33,263 nucleotides of DNA from CAZSMK01 sp964608095 (GTDB lineage Bacteria > Sumerlaeota > Sumerlaeia > MWCT01 > JAGHBZ01). The position numbers were made by a program, and so were the translations under genes. Under the pieces are notes generated by a model that saw nothing but the letters and a program-made list of their open reading frames with translations, was not told where the DNA came from and did not search any database. The stretch spans positions 1 through 33,263 of the forward strand of contig CAZSMK010000056.1 of NCBI GenBank assembly GCA_964608095.1. The letters run 5' to 3'. This document shows, one piece after another, positions 7,818 through 16,720 of this stretch; within the stretch, counting starts at the first letter, position 1, and each line of letters opens with the position of its first letter.

Positions 7818-9536
7818 ATGCAGGGATTAAACATACGAACTCAAGTTCTTATATATACACTGCTGATCGGCTCTACAGGCATTTTTGTTTCCTGTTCTGC
7901 TCCTGAACCTGAAAAGGATGACGATAATCTTGTAATCTGCTCCTATGATGGAGGACAACTCATACTGGGTGAACTCCTTTTTTATTTGCAATTGAGCAAC
8001 AGTCCTCTCAGCCGATTGGTTGATCTCAACAAGGCTTATTTTCAAGCCGAACAACCTGCGGCAAAACAAGACGTACTCGATGCGATAAAGAACCTGGCGT
8101 TTTACCGTCTGCTTCGCCGCGTGCCTGAATATAAAGAATTCATTAAAGATCCGGTGAATGACCTGAAGGTTCATTTTGCCGCAAAACCAGTGGTGGTGAA
8201 TTTGTGGAAGAATTATCGTAAAATGACCCAGATCGATGTCACTGAGTACGAGCTCCAGAAAGAGTACGAGCAGAATCGGGCGCAGTTCTACAAGCCCGCT
8301 GAAGTCAGCGTTTCGCTCGTCTTTGTTCCCTATATGAAGGATAAAAGCGAGCCGAATCCGGCACTCGAACGGCTAAAGAGCATTTCAAAAAATGAGGACT
8401 TCGCTGAAAAATTCGAGAATTATGTTAAGGAGTTTACTGAAGCGTACCCCGGAACACGTAGCGAGTTTCTCGATTTCTTCTCATCCGGTACCCATTCTAT
8501 CTGGCTGGAAGAACAGGCGTTCAAACTTAACCGTGGCGAGCTCAGTCCAATATTCGAAATGGAGAAGGGATACATACTTTTAAAATGTCTTGAACGACGA
8601 CCCGAAACCATCATCCCTCTCGAAAAAGTCCACAAACAACTGGTCAAGACTATAACGAACAGGAAATTCAAAGAAATGGTCAAAGAGGAGATCAAGCGTC
8701 TTAAAGAGCAGTTTGAGTATGAAATCTTCGAGGGAGACACACTCCCCGATGACCTTAATTTTGACCTTGTCAGGATAGGTGATTTTGCCATCAATGCCGG
8801 TGATTTCTTTTCCCTTTATCCAGGCAATTTGAACCAGCTACGCGCTCAACCGGAATTGATTCCCAAGTTTACTCAAAGCCTGTTGCAGGAAGAGCTCATT
8901 TATCAGGATGTGGTCAGGAATCTCGCACCGGAAATTGAGGGTTTCAGGAGCGACCTCGAGACGGTTGAAAGCTATTTCGGGGCGTTACAGTTCATAGACT
9001 ATAAAGCGAAGCACACTATCGAAATACCTGAAGACGAGATGAAGAGTTTCTACGAGAGCAGAAAGGAATTCTACCATACACAGTCTCCGCGTGAACTCCG
9101 CTATATACGATTTTTTGTTTCGGACGATGCCTCTTCGGCTCCTGTAACATCGCCGCAGCTCAAGGAAGTTGAAGATAAAGCGCGCACGTTTGCTGAGAAG
9201 GCGCGGGAGCAACAGGATTTCGTCCGGACATTCGAACAAATGAATGATGCATCCATGGAAATGATTGAGCTCGGGTTTGTCGACCAGTTCCCGGAGGATT
9301 GGAACATGAGAAGAGGGATACGAGACTTTCCACTTCACTATATTTCTGATCCTGTTCGCCTTGACGACGAGTTCATTATATTCCATATTGGAGACGAAGG
9401 TGAGTATCGTATCCTGAGTTTCGACGAGGTGCGTCAAAAAGTATACAACGTCCTCTTCGGAGAATACATGAAAAGGTTTGTCGAGGATATGCGGGAGAGA
9501 GTTTTAACGAAATATCATTTCGAGTTGAAGGTTTAG
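7818..9536 (+). CDS. SurA/parvulin-like peptidyl-prolyl isomerase lipoprotein
   Basis: This 572-residue envelope protein probably helps fold or deliver outer-membrane or secreted proteins. The signal segment ends in FVSC (Cys26), a plausible lipobox. A helical chaperone-type region (about 30-155) precedes a first rotamase-like domain (about 160-280). That domain shows the family's order of VSVSLVFVPY, an alpha region, then EEQAFKLNRGELSPIFEMEKGYILLKCLERRPE. A second, more diverged module starts at RELRYIRFF (about 415-530) and ends with FDEVRQKVYNVLF. Classical SurA also has two rotamase domains. Family assignment is good at the architecture level; catalytic activity of either domain is not shown. 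Ribosome site AAAGGAG lies upstream. yqeK follows 98 bases later. Confidence 0.78.
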   Translation: MQGLNIRTQVLIYTLLIGSTGIFVSCSAPEPEKDDDNLVICSYDGGQLILGELLFYLQLSNSPLSRLVDLNKAYFQAEQPAAKQDVLDAIKNLAFYRLLRRVPEYKEFIKDPVNDLKVHFAAKPVVVNLWKNYRKMTQIDVTEYELQKEYEQNRAQFYKPAEVSVSLVFVPYMKDKSEPNPALERLKSISKNEDFAEKFENYVKEFTEAYPGTRSEFLDFFSSGTHSIWLEEQAFKLNRGELSPIFEMEKGYILLKCLERRPETIIPLEKVHKQLVKTITNRKFKEMVKEEIKRLKEQFEYEIFEGDTLPDDLNFDLVRIGDFAINAGDFFSLYPGNLNQLRAQPELIPKFTQSLLQEELIYQDVVRNLAPEIEGFRSDLETVESYFGALQFIDYKAKHTIEIPEDEMKSFYESRKEFYHTQSPRELRYIRFFVSDDASSAPVTSPQLKEVEDKARTFAEKAREQQDFVRTFEQMNDASMEMIELGFVDQFPEDWNMRRGIRDFPLHYISDPVRLDDEFIIFHIGDEGEYRILSFDEVRQKVYNVLFGEYMKRFVEDMRERVLTKYHFELKV

Positions 9537-9634
9537 GATTTCATAGTCGGTATCGGATGCGAGAGACGAGATTGCCTTTGATTTCCCACCACTGAGCAGG
9601 ATTCACCAGGTAATCATAAAGAAGAGGATGCAAG

Positions 9635-10252
9635 ATGCAGAGAAATGTGAAACCATCAATAATCAGTCGGCTTAACGAACGGGTGAAACACCTGGTTTCG
9701 CCGACGCGACGAATCCACATCATAGGAACCACGTTGACCTGCCTTGAACTTGCCGACCATTTAGGGGACGAAGATAAGGAGTCGTTTGCGATAGCGAGCC
9801 TTGCGCATGACATGGGGAGGGACATGGCGTTGGGAGAAATCAAAAACCTTTTCAAGAAGTATGGAGACCAAATTCCCGACGCGGATATTCCCTTTCCACA
9901 ACTCTGGCATTGCAACGTCGCCGCCTTGCTCCTGAAGAATGAGTTCCATATTACCGACCCTGAAATCTTACGCGCCGTACTTATTCATTCGACCGGCGAC
10001 GCCGCCATGACCACGCTTGATAAAGTCCTTTTTGTGGCGGATTTTATTGAGCCGACTCGCTCTTTCAATTCCCTTGACCTTATAAGGTCGCTGGCATATA
10101 ATAAGTTCGAACATGCTTTTGTACGAGTAATACAATTGAAATTCGACTATCTCGTACAAAACGCTATAGAGATACATCCACGCCTCATGCGTGCACATAA
10201 GTTCTATGTAGAGGGAAGGAACGAACAAGAAAACATTGGCAAAGAAAAGTGA
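9635..10252 (+). CDS. yqeK: HD-domain diadenosine tetraphosphatase-like protein
   Basis: YqeK proteins are HD-superfamily metal hydrolases that cleave Ap4A symmetrically. The metal-binding pattern is present: H28, the HD doublet H58-D59 in SLAHDMGRDM, H92 in WHCNVAALLL, H118 in HSTGDAAMTTLDK, and the late D136 in LFVADFIEPTRSF. Length, 205 residues, is normal for the family. The 3' end overlaps the rsfS start, matching the usual yqeK-rsfS order. The nadD gene that often precedes this pair is not here; the SurA-like gene is in its place. The ATG at 9635 has a modest GAGGATG-type site upstream. Confidence 0.88.
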   Translation: MQRNVKPSIISRLNERVKHLVSPTRRIHIIGTTLTCLELADHLGDEDKESFAIASLAHDMGRDMALGEIKNLFKKYGDQIPDADIPFPQLWHCNVAALLLKNEFHITDPEILRAVLIHSTGDAAMTTLDKVLFVADFIEPTRSFNSLDLIRSLAYNKFEHAFVRVIQLKFDYLVQNAIEIHPRLMRAHKFYVEGRNEQENIGKEK

Positions 10253-10625
10253 TAATAACAACATAGCCTTACGGAAAGCGGTTCTTGCCGCAGAAGCGCA
10301 ATCGGAAAAGAAGGCGGAAGACATAGTTGTTCTGGACGTGCATGAGATATGTAACTTTACAGATTTTATAGTTATATGTACCGGAATGTCTCAACTTCAG
10401 TTCAAAGCCATCTGTGACCATGTTCAGGAAAAACTCCAAAAAATCGGGGAGAAACCTTTTCATATCGATGGCATTGGGTCGCTGAATTGGGTGGTTCTTG
10501 ATTATGTTGACGTTGTCATCCATGTATTCAGCGCCGAGGCTCGGGCATATTATGACCTCGAGCGTCTCTGGGGCGATGGCGAACTTATTGACTGGGATTC
10601 TGTGCTGCACGAATTACGAGCCTGA
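10236..10625 (+). CDS. rsfS: ribosomal silencing factor RsfS
   Basis: RsfS binds ribosomal protein uL14 and blocks joining of ribosomal subunits when nutrients are low. The 129-residue protein has the family core VVLDVHEICNFTDFIVICTG (about 30-49), then HIDGIGSLNWVVLDYVDVVIHVF and ARAYYDLERLWGDGELID. It overlaps the end of yqeK by 17 bases. The likely start is TTG at 10236 (TTGGCAAAG), since no ATG is available near the beginning of the conserved region. AAGGA lies about 15 bases upstream. Confidence 0.93.
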   Translation: MAKKSDNNNIALRKAVLAAEAQSEKKAEDIVVLDVHEICNFTDFIVICTGMSQLQFKAICDHVQEKLQKIGEKPFHIDGIGSLNWVVLDYVDVVIHVFSAEARAYYDLERLWGDGELIDWDSVLHELRA

Positions 10626-10715
10626 GTTGCCCGTTTGGGAAAAGCAGGGATAGGACAATGTCTTCCATATAAAGGGGGGATTTCTTGAAGTTCATCTTAC
10701 ACTGAAGGATCATCA

Positions 10716-12659
10716 ATGTTATTGCTTGAAGACCTTAACGACCAGCAGCGTGAAGCCGTGATTGATTGCGAAAACCCGTTGCTCGTGATTGCCGGTGCAG
10801 GAAGTGGCAAAACGCGTGTTATTACGCATAAAATTGCGTTTCTTATTCGCGATAAAAATATTGCACCACGGCGTATCTTTGCCGCAACGTTTACGAATAA
10901 AGCCGCTGGTGAGATGAAACACAGGGTTACGAGGCTGCTGGGCATACCCTTTGAGACACCCATGAATGTCGCCACCTTTCATTCCTTATGCGCAAAACTT
11001 CTTCGGCGCGAGGCACCAAGGATAGGCATTTCCCGCAATTTCATGATTTGCGACGAGAAAGACCAACTCGCACTCATAAAAGCCTGCTATAAGGAACTGG
11101 GCTTGACTGAAAAATGTCTCACCTATAAACAGGCTCAGAATCTTATCAATCAGATAAAGTTACGTATGGCTAAACCTGAAGATTTCCTCGACCATGATGA
11201 AAATCCGCAAATGACAGAAATGTTCATAAGGCTTTATAACCACTATCATAAACGGATGAAGGACAACGAGGCATTGGATTTCGAGGACTTGATCTGCCGG
11301 TTCATTGAACTTCTGCAAAACGACGACCAGGTCAAGCGCTATTATAACGACCTTTTTCAATACATCCTGGTGGATGAGTTCCAGGATACCAATTTCAGTC
11401 AATATCAATTGGTCAAACTCCTGCTCGGCGCGCAGCGTCATATCTGTGTGGTGGGAGATGAAGATCAGAGCATTTACTCATGGCGCGGCGCGGAAATCCA
11501 TAATCTGCTGGGGTTTGCTGACGATTTTCCTGATGCCCGAATCATTAAGCTCGAACAAAACTACCGCTCGACGGGAAATATCCTGGAAGCGGCATCGCAC
11601 GTTATTTCCAATAACACGCAGCGGCTGGGTAAATGGTTGTGGACGTCGGCTGTTGCGGGAGAGCCCCTCTACCTGATTCAGGCAGCGGACGAAATAGACG
11701 AAGCCAAACGGGTCGCGCGACAAATCGCACGTCTTCACAACGATGAAGGCATCGCACTCGATCAAATAGCGGTCTTTTATCGCCAATCATCACTCAGCCG
11801 GCTGATCGAAGATAAACTGCGCGAGGAAAAAATTCCGTATCGCGTCATCGGCGGCATACGATTTTACGACCGCGCCGAGATCAAGGACTTGACCTCATAT
11901 CTGAGGGTTATCGCGAATCCTGAAAGCACCATCAGTATGCAGCGAATTATAAACCGTCCGAAGCGCGGTCTCGGGCAAAAGACAGTCGATACCCTGCTCA
12001 ATTGGGCTATCGAGCATAACACATCGTTATATCAAGCGATGGTCGAGGCACTGGATAATAATATCCTTCCCGCCGGTACGACCGGAAAGATCGGCGATTT
12101 TCTTGCCATGCTTCACAGGTGGCGCCGTCTTGCGTCCCATGCTAAACCCAACGAAGTGCTCAACAGGATTATTGAGGACACGAACTACCTCGATTCGCTC
12201 GGCGATCCAAAAAGCCTCGAAGCCATCGGCAAAAAAGACAATATCCAGCAACTGCGTGACGCGTTGTCTGAATATCTTCAAGAACATCCCGATGCCTCGC
12301 TCGAAGATTATCTCGAGTCCGTTGCACTTTCTACCCATGTAGATGAAATGAGAGACGACACGATGGTTTCACTGATGACGATTCATTGCGCAAAAGGGCT
12401 TGAGTTTCGCGTGGTGTTTCTTGTCGGGCTTGACGAACCTATATTTCCGAGTCACCGGACACTGGATGAAACGGGCGAGGTGGAAGAGGAACGGCGCTTG
12501 TTTTATGTCGGGCTGACACGATGTAAAGAATTGCTCTTTATTTCGAGGGCGAACGTCCGACGCATTTACGGAAAAAAACAGATGCTTGTGCCGTCGCGCT
12601 TTCTGAATGAAATTCCGCCGAATTTAAGAACGTCTTACATGGAACGACTCTTTGCATAG
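10716..12659 (+). CDS. uvrD: UvrD/PcrA/Rep-type superfamily 1A DNA helicase
   Basis: This 3'-5' ATP-dependent helicase probably acts in nucleotide-excision and mismatch repair or in clearing replication forks. Motifs appear in order: the Q-motif (LNDQQREAV), Walker A AGAGSGKT (26-33), TFTNKAAGEM, DEFQDT (220-225), GDEDQSIYSWRGA, LEQNYRST, then late motifs SLMTIHCAKGLEF and EEERRLFYVGLTRCKE. At 647 residues it is shorter than typical UvrD or PcrA (about 720). It ends soon after the last helicase motif, so it lacks the C-terminal Tudor-like tail that binds RNA polymerase. Assignment between UvrD, PcrA and Rep is not possible from this alone. The next gene starts 13 bases after its stop. Confidence 0.94.
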   Translation: MLLLEDLNDQQREAVIDCENPLLVIAGAGSGKTRVITHKIAFLIRDKNIAPRRIFAATFTNKAAGEMKHRVTRLLGIPFETPMNVATFHSLCAKLLRREAPRIGISRNFMICDEKDQLALIKACYKELGLTEKCLTYKQAQNLINQIKLRMAKPEDFLDHDENPQMTEMFIRLYNHYHKRMKDNEALDFEDLICRFIELLQNDDQVKRYYNDLFQYILVDEFQDTNFSQYQLVKLLLGAQRHICVVGDEDQSIYSWRGAEIHNLLGFADDFPDARIIKLEQNYRSTGNILEAASHVISNNTQRLGKWLWTSAVAGEPLYLIQAADEIDEAKRVARQIARLHNDEGIALDQIAVFYRQSSLSRLIEDKLREEKIPYRVIGGIRFYDRAEIKDLTSYLRVIANPESTISMQRIINRPKRGLGQKTVDTLLNWAIEHNTSLYQAMVEALDNNILPAGTTGKIGDFLAMLHRWRRLASHAKPNEVLNRIIEDTNYLDSLGDPKSLEAIGKKDNIQQLRDALSEYLQEHPDASLEDYLESVALSTHVDEMRDDTMVSLMTIHCAKGLEFRVVFLVGLDEPIFPSHRTLDETGEVEEERRLFYVGLTRCKELLFISRANVRRIYGKKQMLVPSRFLNEIPPNLRTSYMERLFA

Positions 12660-12671
12660 AGGAGGGAAAAA

Positions 12672-13733
12672 ATGAACAGAGGATGTATTCGACATGGAAT
12701 GGTGTGGGTGGTCTTTCTTTTTATCTGCACACAATTGCCGGTGTTTGCCGCGGTCATTGACCTGAGCCAGTGGACAGAATCCGACCCACAGAGTGTGTTT
12801 ACTTCGCCTGAGTTTATGCGTGATGGTTCGCTCCTTGTTCTGACAGCCCGCAATAATACAAATACCTTCGGCTACTGGGAAAGCCCCCCGAATAGTCTCA
12901 ACACCGTACCTTCGTACTTATATCATATGGAATGGACTGTTGCTTCGGATGTGACGCCTGTGGAACGCTGTCCCTCTTTTCGGCTACGCATAAACTCGCA
13001 CCATCTCCAGCAGGGCGACATCCTGGGTATGGACAGTCTCGGGGGCGCTGAGAACTTCCCCTCTTCCATGAGCCGTTGCTATCATCACTATTTTCTTCCG
13101 GCTACATCCACGTCGCTCGCACAACTTGCCTTTGACCTGCTCAATTTCTCCCATGACAACGTAGACGTCGGCTCTCTCGCTTTGAGCAGGCTCGAGGTTA
13201 AAGGTATCCTTCTCTCGAATCTGACACGCTCTCTTCTGAAAAGTTGGGATTTTACATCCGATGCAGAAGGTTGGGATTACGTAACGATACCTGCAACATT
13301 CAGCGAACCCGCTGGAATATGGGACGACGGAGCATTAAAAATAACCGCAACCAATAACCGTAATAATTTTGGATTCTGGAGTTCACCCGGGAATATAATT
13401 GAAGTGACGCCCGATACTCTTTACGAGGTGGAATATACGCTCAAGAGCGATGTCACGGAACCCGAACAAGTGCCGGACCTTCGTCTTCGCGTCAATACCA
13501 GCGACTGGCAGACTTACGCGACAAAGGTGATAAGCAGCGTGCATAATGCCGATGAAAGCCCTTCCACCACTCCCCGCGCGTATTCACTTTATCTCTATCA
13601 ACTTGGTGGTGGCCTTCCTACGACCCACTCATTAATTTGTTCATTCGACCTGATGAATTTCGATCCGGGAAACTCGTCCGACGGCTCGCTCTCTCTTGAC
13701 AGCATTAGCGTCTATTCTGTTGATCTGGAATAG
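12672..13733 (+). CDS. secreted protein with two copies of an uncharacterised beta-rich domain
   Basis: I do not recognise a named family. The 353-residue product has a signal peptide (to about residue 26, ending PVFAA) and two related domains of about 150 residues. Matching blocks are LVLTARNNTNTFGYWESPP with LKITATNNRNNFGFWSSPG; SYLYHMEWTVASDVTPVE with TLYEVEYTLKSDVTEPE; SFRLRINS with DLRLRVNT; and FDLLNFSHDNVDVGSLALSRLEV with FDLMNFDPGNSSDGSLSLDSISV. The strand pattern resembles jelly-roll carbohydrate-binding modules, which is inference only. The partial gene at 2-214 ends in the same block. A perfect AGGAGGG ribosome site and 13-base spacing suggest co-transcription with the helicase gene. 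Confidence 0.88.
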   Translation: MNRGCIRHGMVWVVFLFICTQLPVFAAVIDLSQWTESDPQSVFTSPEFMRDGSLLVLTARNNTNTFGYWESPPNSLNTVPSYLYHMEWTVASDVTPVERCPSFRLRINSHHLQQGDILGMDSLGGAENFPSSMSRCYHHYFLPATSTSLAQLAFDLLNFSHDNVDVGSLALSRLEVKGILLSNLTRSLLKSWDFTSDAEGWDYVTIPATFSEPAGIWDDGALKITATNNRNNFGFWSSPGNIIEVTPDTLYEVEYTLKSDVTEPEQVPDLRLRVNTSDWQTYATKVISSVHNADESPSTTPRAYSLYLYQLGGGLPTTHSLICSFDLMNFDPGNSSDGSLSLDSISVYSVDLE

Positions 13734-13912
13734 ACTAAAACCTGTGGTCAAATTTCAAAACCGTGCTTCTCCTAACAAGGGACATAAATGACTGCAGTGA
13801 CTTCAGCGACGGCAAGGAGAGCAACTAAGGGGTGACCTCCCACGATAAAATCCGGAGAGGGTTTCGCAAAGATAAATAAGAAGAGAGAGCCCCTGACGCA
13901 AGGTATGAAAAA

Positions 13913-15352
13913 TCAGGGTTGGGTTTGGCGGGTGTTCGGTTTTAGTTGAGAGAAATGGATAAATACGGCGAGGTCATCTGTGGCGGGATGACCCTGGCTG
14001 AAAATCCCATCAGGACCCGTGCTGACGACCTTGCCCGCCACGTTATCGGAATATCTGCTTTTTTGAATCACATAGCGGAGAGGTCGGTTCCAGCGGTCTT
14101 TGGGCGGCATCTCTCCGTCGTAATAAGGACCGTTCCAGCCTGTAATGCCGGGGTTTTGTACCAATACCGAAAATCCCTGTTCCTCTGTCGGAATGACACC
14201 TGTATCAAGATAGAATTGTGTAAAGGCGTCGGCAACTGATTGCAGATTCTGTTCCTCCCGATTGGTGAGTGTACGTTCGCGGGTTTCGTCTACAATCTGT
14301 TCGTAGCGTCGCATATCGTTTGCATGAAGGCGTGCCATGTTATCAATAACCTGCCCGCCGATAGGAAACCTGACAGCAATCTCATGCACTTCGAGTTCCC
14401 ACTGGTCCCAGAAATCCCACTCGTCGCGTTCTTTCGGGTCAACCGCTGCCGGCGCGCTCATAACACCTTCTTTATCGACGCGAACCGCTTCTAATTTTTC
14501 GAGTTCAATGGTTTCCCTCGTGGCATTGCTGAGAGTTTCGACGATACCTTCAAAAACGGCGACGCGAGAACCGAGGTCGGGAGAGAGTTCGACCTTGAAG
14601 AGTGTGCCTCGTACCCCTGCAGTCAAATCGGGGGTATGAATTTTATATGAAACGAGTCCACCGCCGGGCGTGACGTTGTTCCACACGGTTCCCCCCATTA
14701 TCTCGATTGTAATTTCACTCCCATCCGGCGAGACACGCCGCAACACAAGATGCGAGTTCGGGGGAAGCCGAACCTCGCCTCTTCCGCGCATCTTTATCTT
14801 AACCTTTCCTTCAACCGTGATGATCTCATCGTTGGCTTTCAATTGCGTTCCGTCGCGGGCTTCAATCCACTCTCCGTTTGACCTTCGAACTTTAACGTCC
14901 TTAACTACTCCGAAGAGTACTGCATCGTAACCGGAAGTGATTTCATGAGTTGCAGGAGTAGAGGTGGGCGGTACGGGCGAAATTTGTGGGGGCGGGGTAG
15001 CAACGGGCGTAATCTGTTCCGCGATCTGTTGGCCCGGAGCCGGCTGCATTACCTCGTCTTTTGCGGGCGGCGTACCTTGTTCTGTTGGAGCCGCTTCCTG
15101 CGCCGTCGGCTGTCTCGAAGGGTCCGAGTAGGTTATCTTCTTGATTTTTTCTTTGTCATAATGAAGGGTTCCATACCCGGGGATTCGTATCATCATTAAC
15201 GTCGAAGTCTCCTTGATGATGGTTCCCTTTATAATTTCGCCATTGGTGAGTTCGAGCGCGTCACTGAAACTCAAAAACGGGATAAGACATACAAGGAGCA
15301 CTGCGCCCACCAACGTGAGCATATAGAGATGTGTTTTTCCTCGCGTGTTCAT
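13913..15352 (-). CDS. FecR-domain protein fused to a GspG-like (T2SSG) C-terminal domain
   Basis: This exported 479-residue protein has four visible parts. Residues 1-30 are a signal peptide or anchor. A small LSm-like strand module follows at 33-75 (LTNGEIIKGTIIKET...GYGTLHYDKEKIKKI). A Pro/Gln/Thr-rich linker covers 80-135. A FecR-type domain spans about 145-280 (RDGTQLKANDEIITVEGKVKIKMRGRGEVRLPPNS, TPDLTAGVRGTLFKVE, AVFEGIVETL). A WD-rich linker leads to a T2SSG major-pseudopilin domain (about 368-465: LQSVADAFTQFYLDTGVIPTEEQGFSVL, GWNGPYYDGEMPPKDRWNRPLRYVI, STGPDGI). The N-methylated pilin helix that normally carries T2SSG is absent, so it cannot be an ordinary pseudopilin. The likely promoter is at 15396-15425. 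Function is unknown; a matrix- or wall-associated sensor or scaffold is possible. Confidence 0.88.
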   Translation of the reverse strand: MNTRGKTHLYMLTLVGAVLLVCLIPFLSFSDALELTNGEIIKGTIIKETSTLMMIRIPGYGTLHYDKEKIKKITYSDPSRQPTAQEAAPTEQGTPPAKDEVMQPAPGQQIAEQITPVATPPPQISPVPPTSTPATHEITSGYDAVLFGVVKDVKVRRSNGEWIEARDGTQLKANDEIITVEGKVKIKMRGRGEVRLPPNSHLVLRRVSPDGSEITIEIMGGTVWNNVTPGGGLVSYKIHTPDLTAGVRGTLFKVELSPDLGSRVAVFEGIVETLSNATRETIELEKLEAVRVDKEGVMSAPAAVDPKERDEWDFWDQWELEVHEIAVRFPIGGQVIDNMARLHANDMRRYEQIVDETRERTLTNREEQNLQSVADAFTQFYLDTGVIPTEEQGFSVLVQNPGITGWNGPYYDGEMPPKDRWNRPLRYVIQKSRYSDNVAGKVVSTGPDGIFSQGHPATDDLAVFIHFSQLKPNTRQTQP

Positions 15353-15395
15353 TTTCTTGTATTGGTCAAAATAAAATTAAGAGCTCCACATAGTT

Positions 15396-15425
15396 ATAAT
15401 ATGTCTGAAGCGTGCGAAAAGTCAA
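15396..15425 (-). promoter_or_regulatory. likely sigma-70-type promoter of the FecR-T2SSG gene
   Basis: Read on the minus strand, TTGACT (complement of 15420-15425) is followed by an 18-base spacer and TATTAT (complement of 15396-15401), placing transcription about 35-40 bases before the ATG. This fits a gene starting its own unit, apart from the PLD gene upstream whose stop is 158 bases away. An AT-rich leader follows. Confidence 0.5.
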
Positions 15426-15509
15426 CAATCTCGCATATTCCACTATCAAAAAAACACTATTTCTGTGGGGCGGGAGTCAATTTGTTTTATGCTGAATGGA
15501 TCATTATAC

Positions 15510-16694
15510 TCAGCGATGGACCGTTCCGTTTGTTTCTTCCGGAATCTGGAAAACTGCAGATTTGGTCACGGTCGTTCCCCTGTCAATAATGTCTCTTATA
15601 TACTCTGCATAGGCCTTATTGACTTTCTCCGAGTCGATGAGCACGGATGCTTCATTGCCCTGTTCCAGGGCGTTGAGACTCCAGTTGGTCGAGCCAATAA
15701 TAGTGGTGTCGTTATCGATGACGAGCATCTTTGCGTGAAGGGTGACCTCCGGATCGTCAAAGAAGACCTTAATGCCATGCGCAAGAAGTCTGTTGGCAAA
15801 ATCTATGTTGATATTCACGCGGTCGGTGGGAGCGTCGAGAACCGCTACTACTTCGACTCCTCGTTCATGGGCGCCGATCAGGTCTTTGAGGAGCTGGTTG
15901 GTGAGCGCCGGTAAGGTGTCGCTGATTCCTTCGACACCTGAAGGTGCATAAGACGGTCTTACCATATAATAAAGCGCTTCCATCTGGGCAAGCCAGACAC
16001 GCTCTGTTGAGCCGGTGATCGCTTTATGAACTTCAGTAAAATAGTCACGGTTGTTTATGGGTACCACACCTTCTGCGGGAAGCAGATCAAATCCCAACGA
16101 TTTTGCGCGCTCGAGATTCGCTACGGGAGGTTCGGCAAAGAACCGTTTGGATTCAGCGAGCCGTTTGTTGAAATATTCTGTATAGGCTTCATTCACTTCC
16201 GCGGACCAGATAATGCCCGCCGCTTCATCGTTCCTCGCAAGTGAATAGTACGACCAGTTTGTTGACCCAATTACAGTTATTGTATCGTCGAAAAGCATAA
16301 CCTTCTGGTGGCTGACAATTTCGGGATTATCCATATAGACCTGTGCGCCGGCTTCAGCGAGGCGACGGGCAAAATCGGTATTGAATTTTGCGCCCTCCTC
16401 ATTCCACTCTGATATATCAAGGATTGCGGTTACGCATACACCCCTCTCGAGCGCCCGGACAATCTCTTCCAGAAATTTGTTTGACATTGTGTCGGGATAC
16501 TCATCGTAAAAGCGAGCTTGGTAGAGCATAAGTTTTATATTCGACCGGGAATTTTGAATCAGGGTAAGCATTGCTGGCGAGTAATCGCGATTATTGATAG
16601 GCGTAACTGCCCGGACATCCAATGCGTACAACGAGGTTGCTACAAGGCATCCACACATGGTGAGAGCAGCTAAAGCATGCTTAATGCGCGTCAT
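15510..16694 (-). CDS. secreted phospholipase D-like protein with two HKD motifs
   Basis: This PLD-superfamily protein (394 residues, signal peptide to about residue 24) may cleave phosphodiesters in lipids or nucleic acids outside the cytoplasm. It consists of two tandem halves, each opening with the same PINNRDY block (32-38 and 212-218) and each closing with a full HxKxxxxD motif: H129/K131/D136 and H320/K322/D327, each followed by GSTNWS. Both halves therefore look catalytically complete, as in dimeric PLD-type nucleases that have been fused. Substrate (lipid or nucleic acid) cannot be told. AAGGAGAAC precedes the ATG. It starts 26 bases after the Wzm-type permease gene, so the two are probably co-transcribed. 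Confidence 0.88.
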   Translation of the reverse strand: MTRIKHALAALTMCGCLVATSLYALDVRAVTPINNRDYSPAMLTLIQNSRSNIKLMLYQARFYDEYPDTMSNKFLEEIVRALERGVCVTAILDISEWNEEGAKFNTDFARRLAEAGAQVYMDNPEIVSHQKVMLFDDTITVIGSTNWSYYSLARNDEAAGIIWSAEVNEAYTEYFNKRLAESKRFFAEPPVANLERAKSLGFDLLPAEGVVPINNRDYFTEVHKAITGSTERVWLAQMEALYYMVRPSYAPSGVEGISDTLPALTNQLLKDLIGAHERGVEVVAVLDAPTDRVNINIDFANRLLAHGIKVFFDDPEVTLHAKMLVIDNDTTIIGSTNWSLNALEQGNEASVLIDSEKVNKAYAEYIRDIIDRGTTVTKSAVFQIPEETNGTVHR

Positions 16695-16720
16695 ATAGGG
16701 TTCTCCTTATTCCTGAAAAA

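Noticed and set aside
13891..13918. CCCTGA...TCAGGG inverted repeat at the end of the FecR-T2SSG gene as a terminator
   Set aside because: Six-base stem with a 16-base loop, overlaps the stop codon, and has no T-run on the minus strand.
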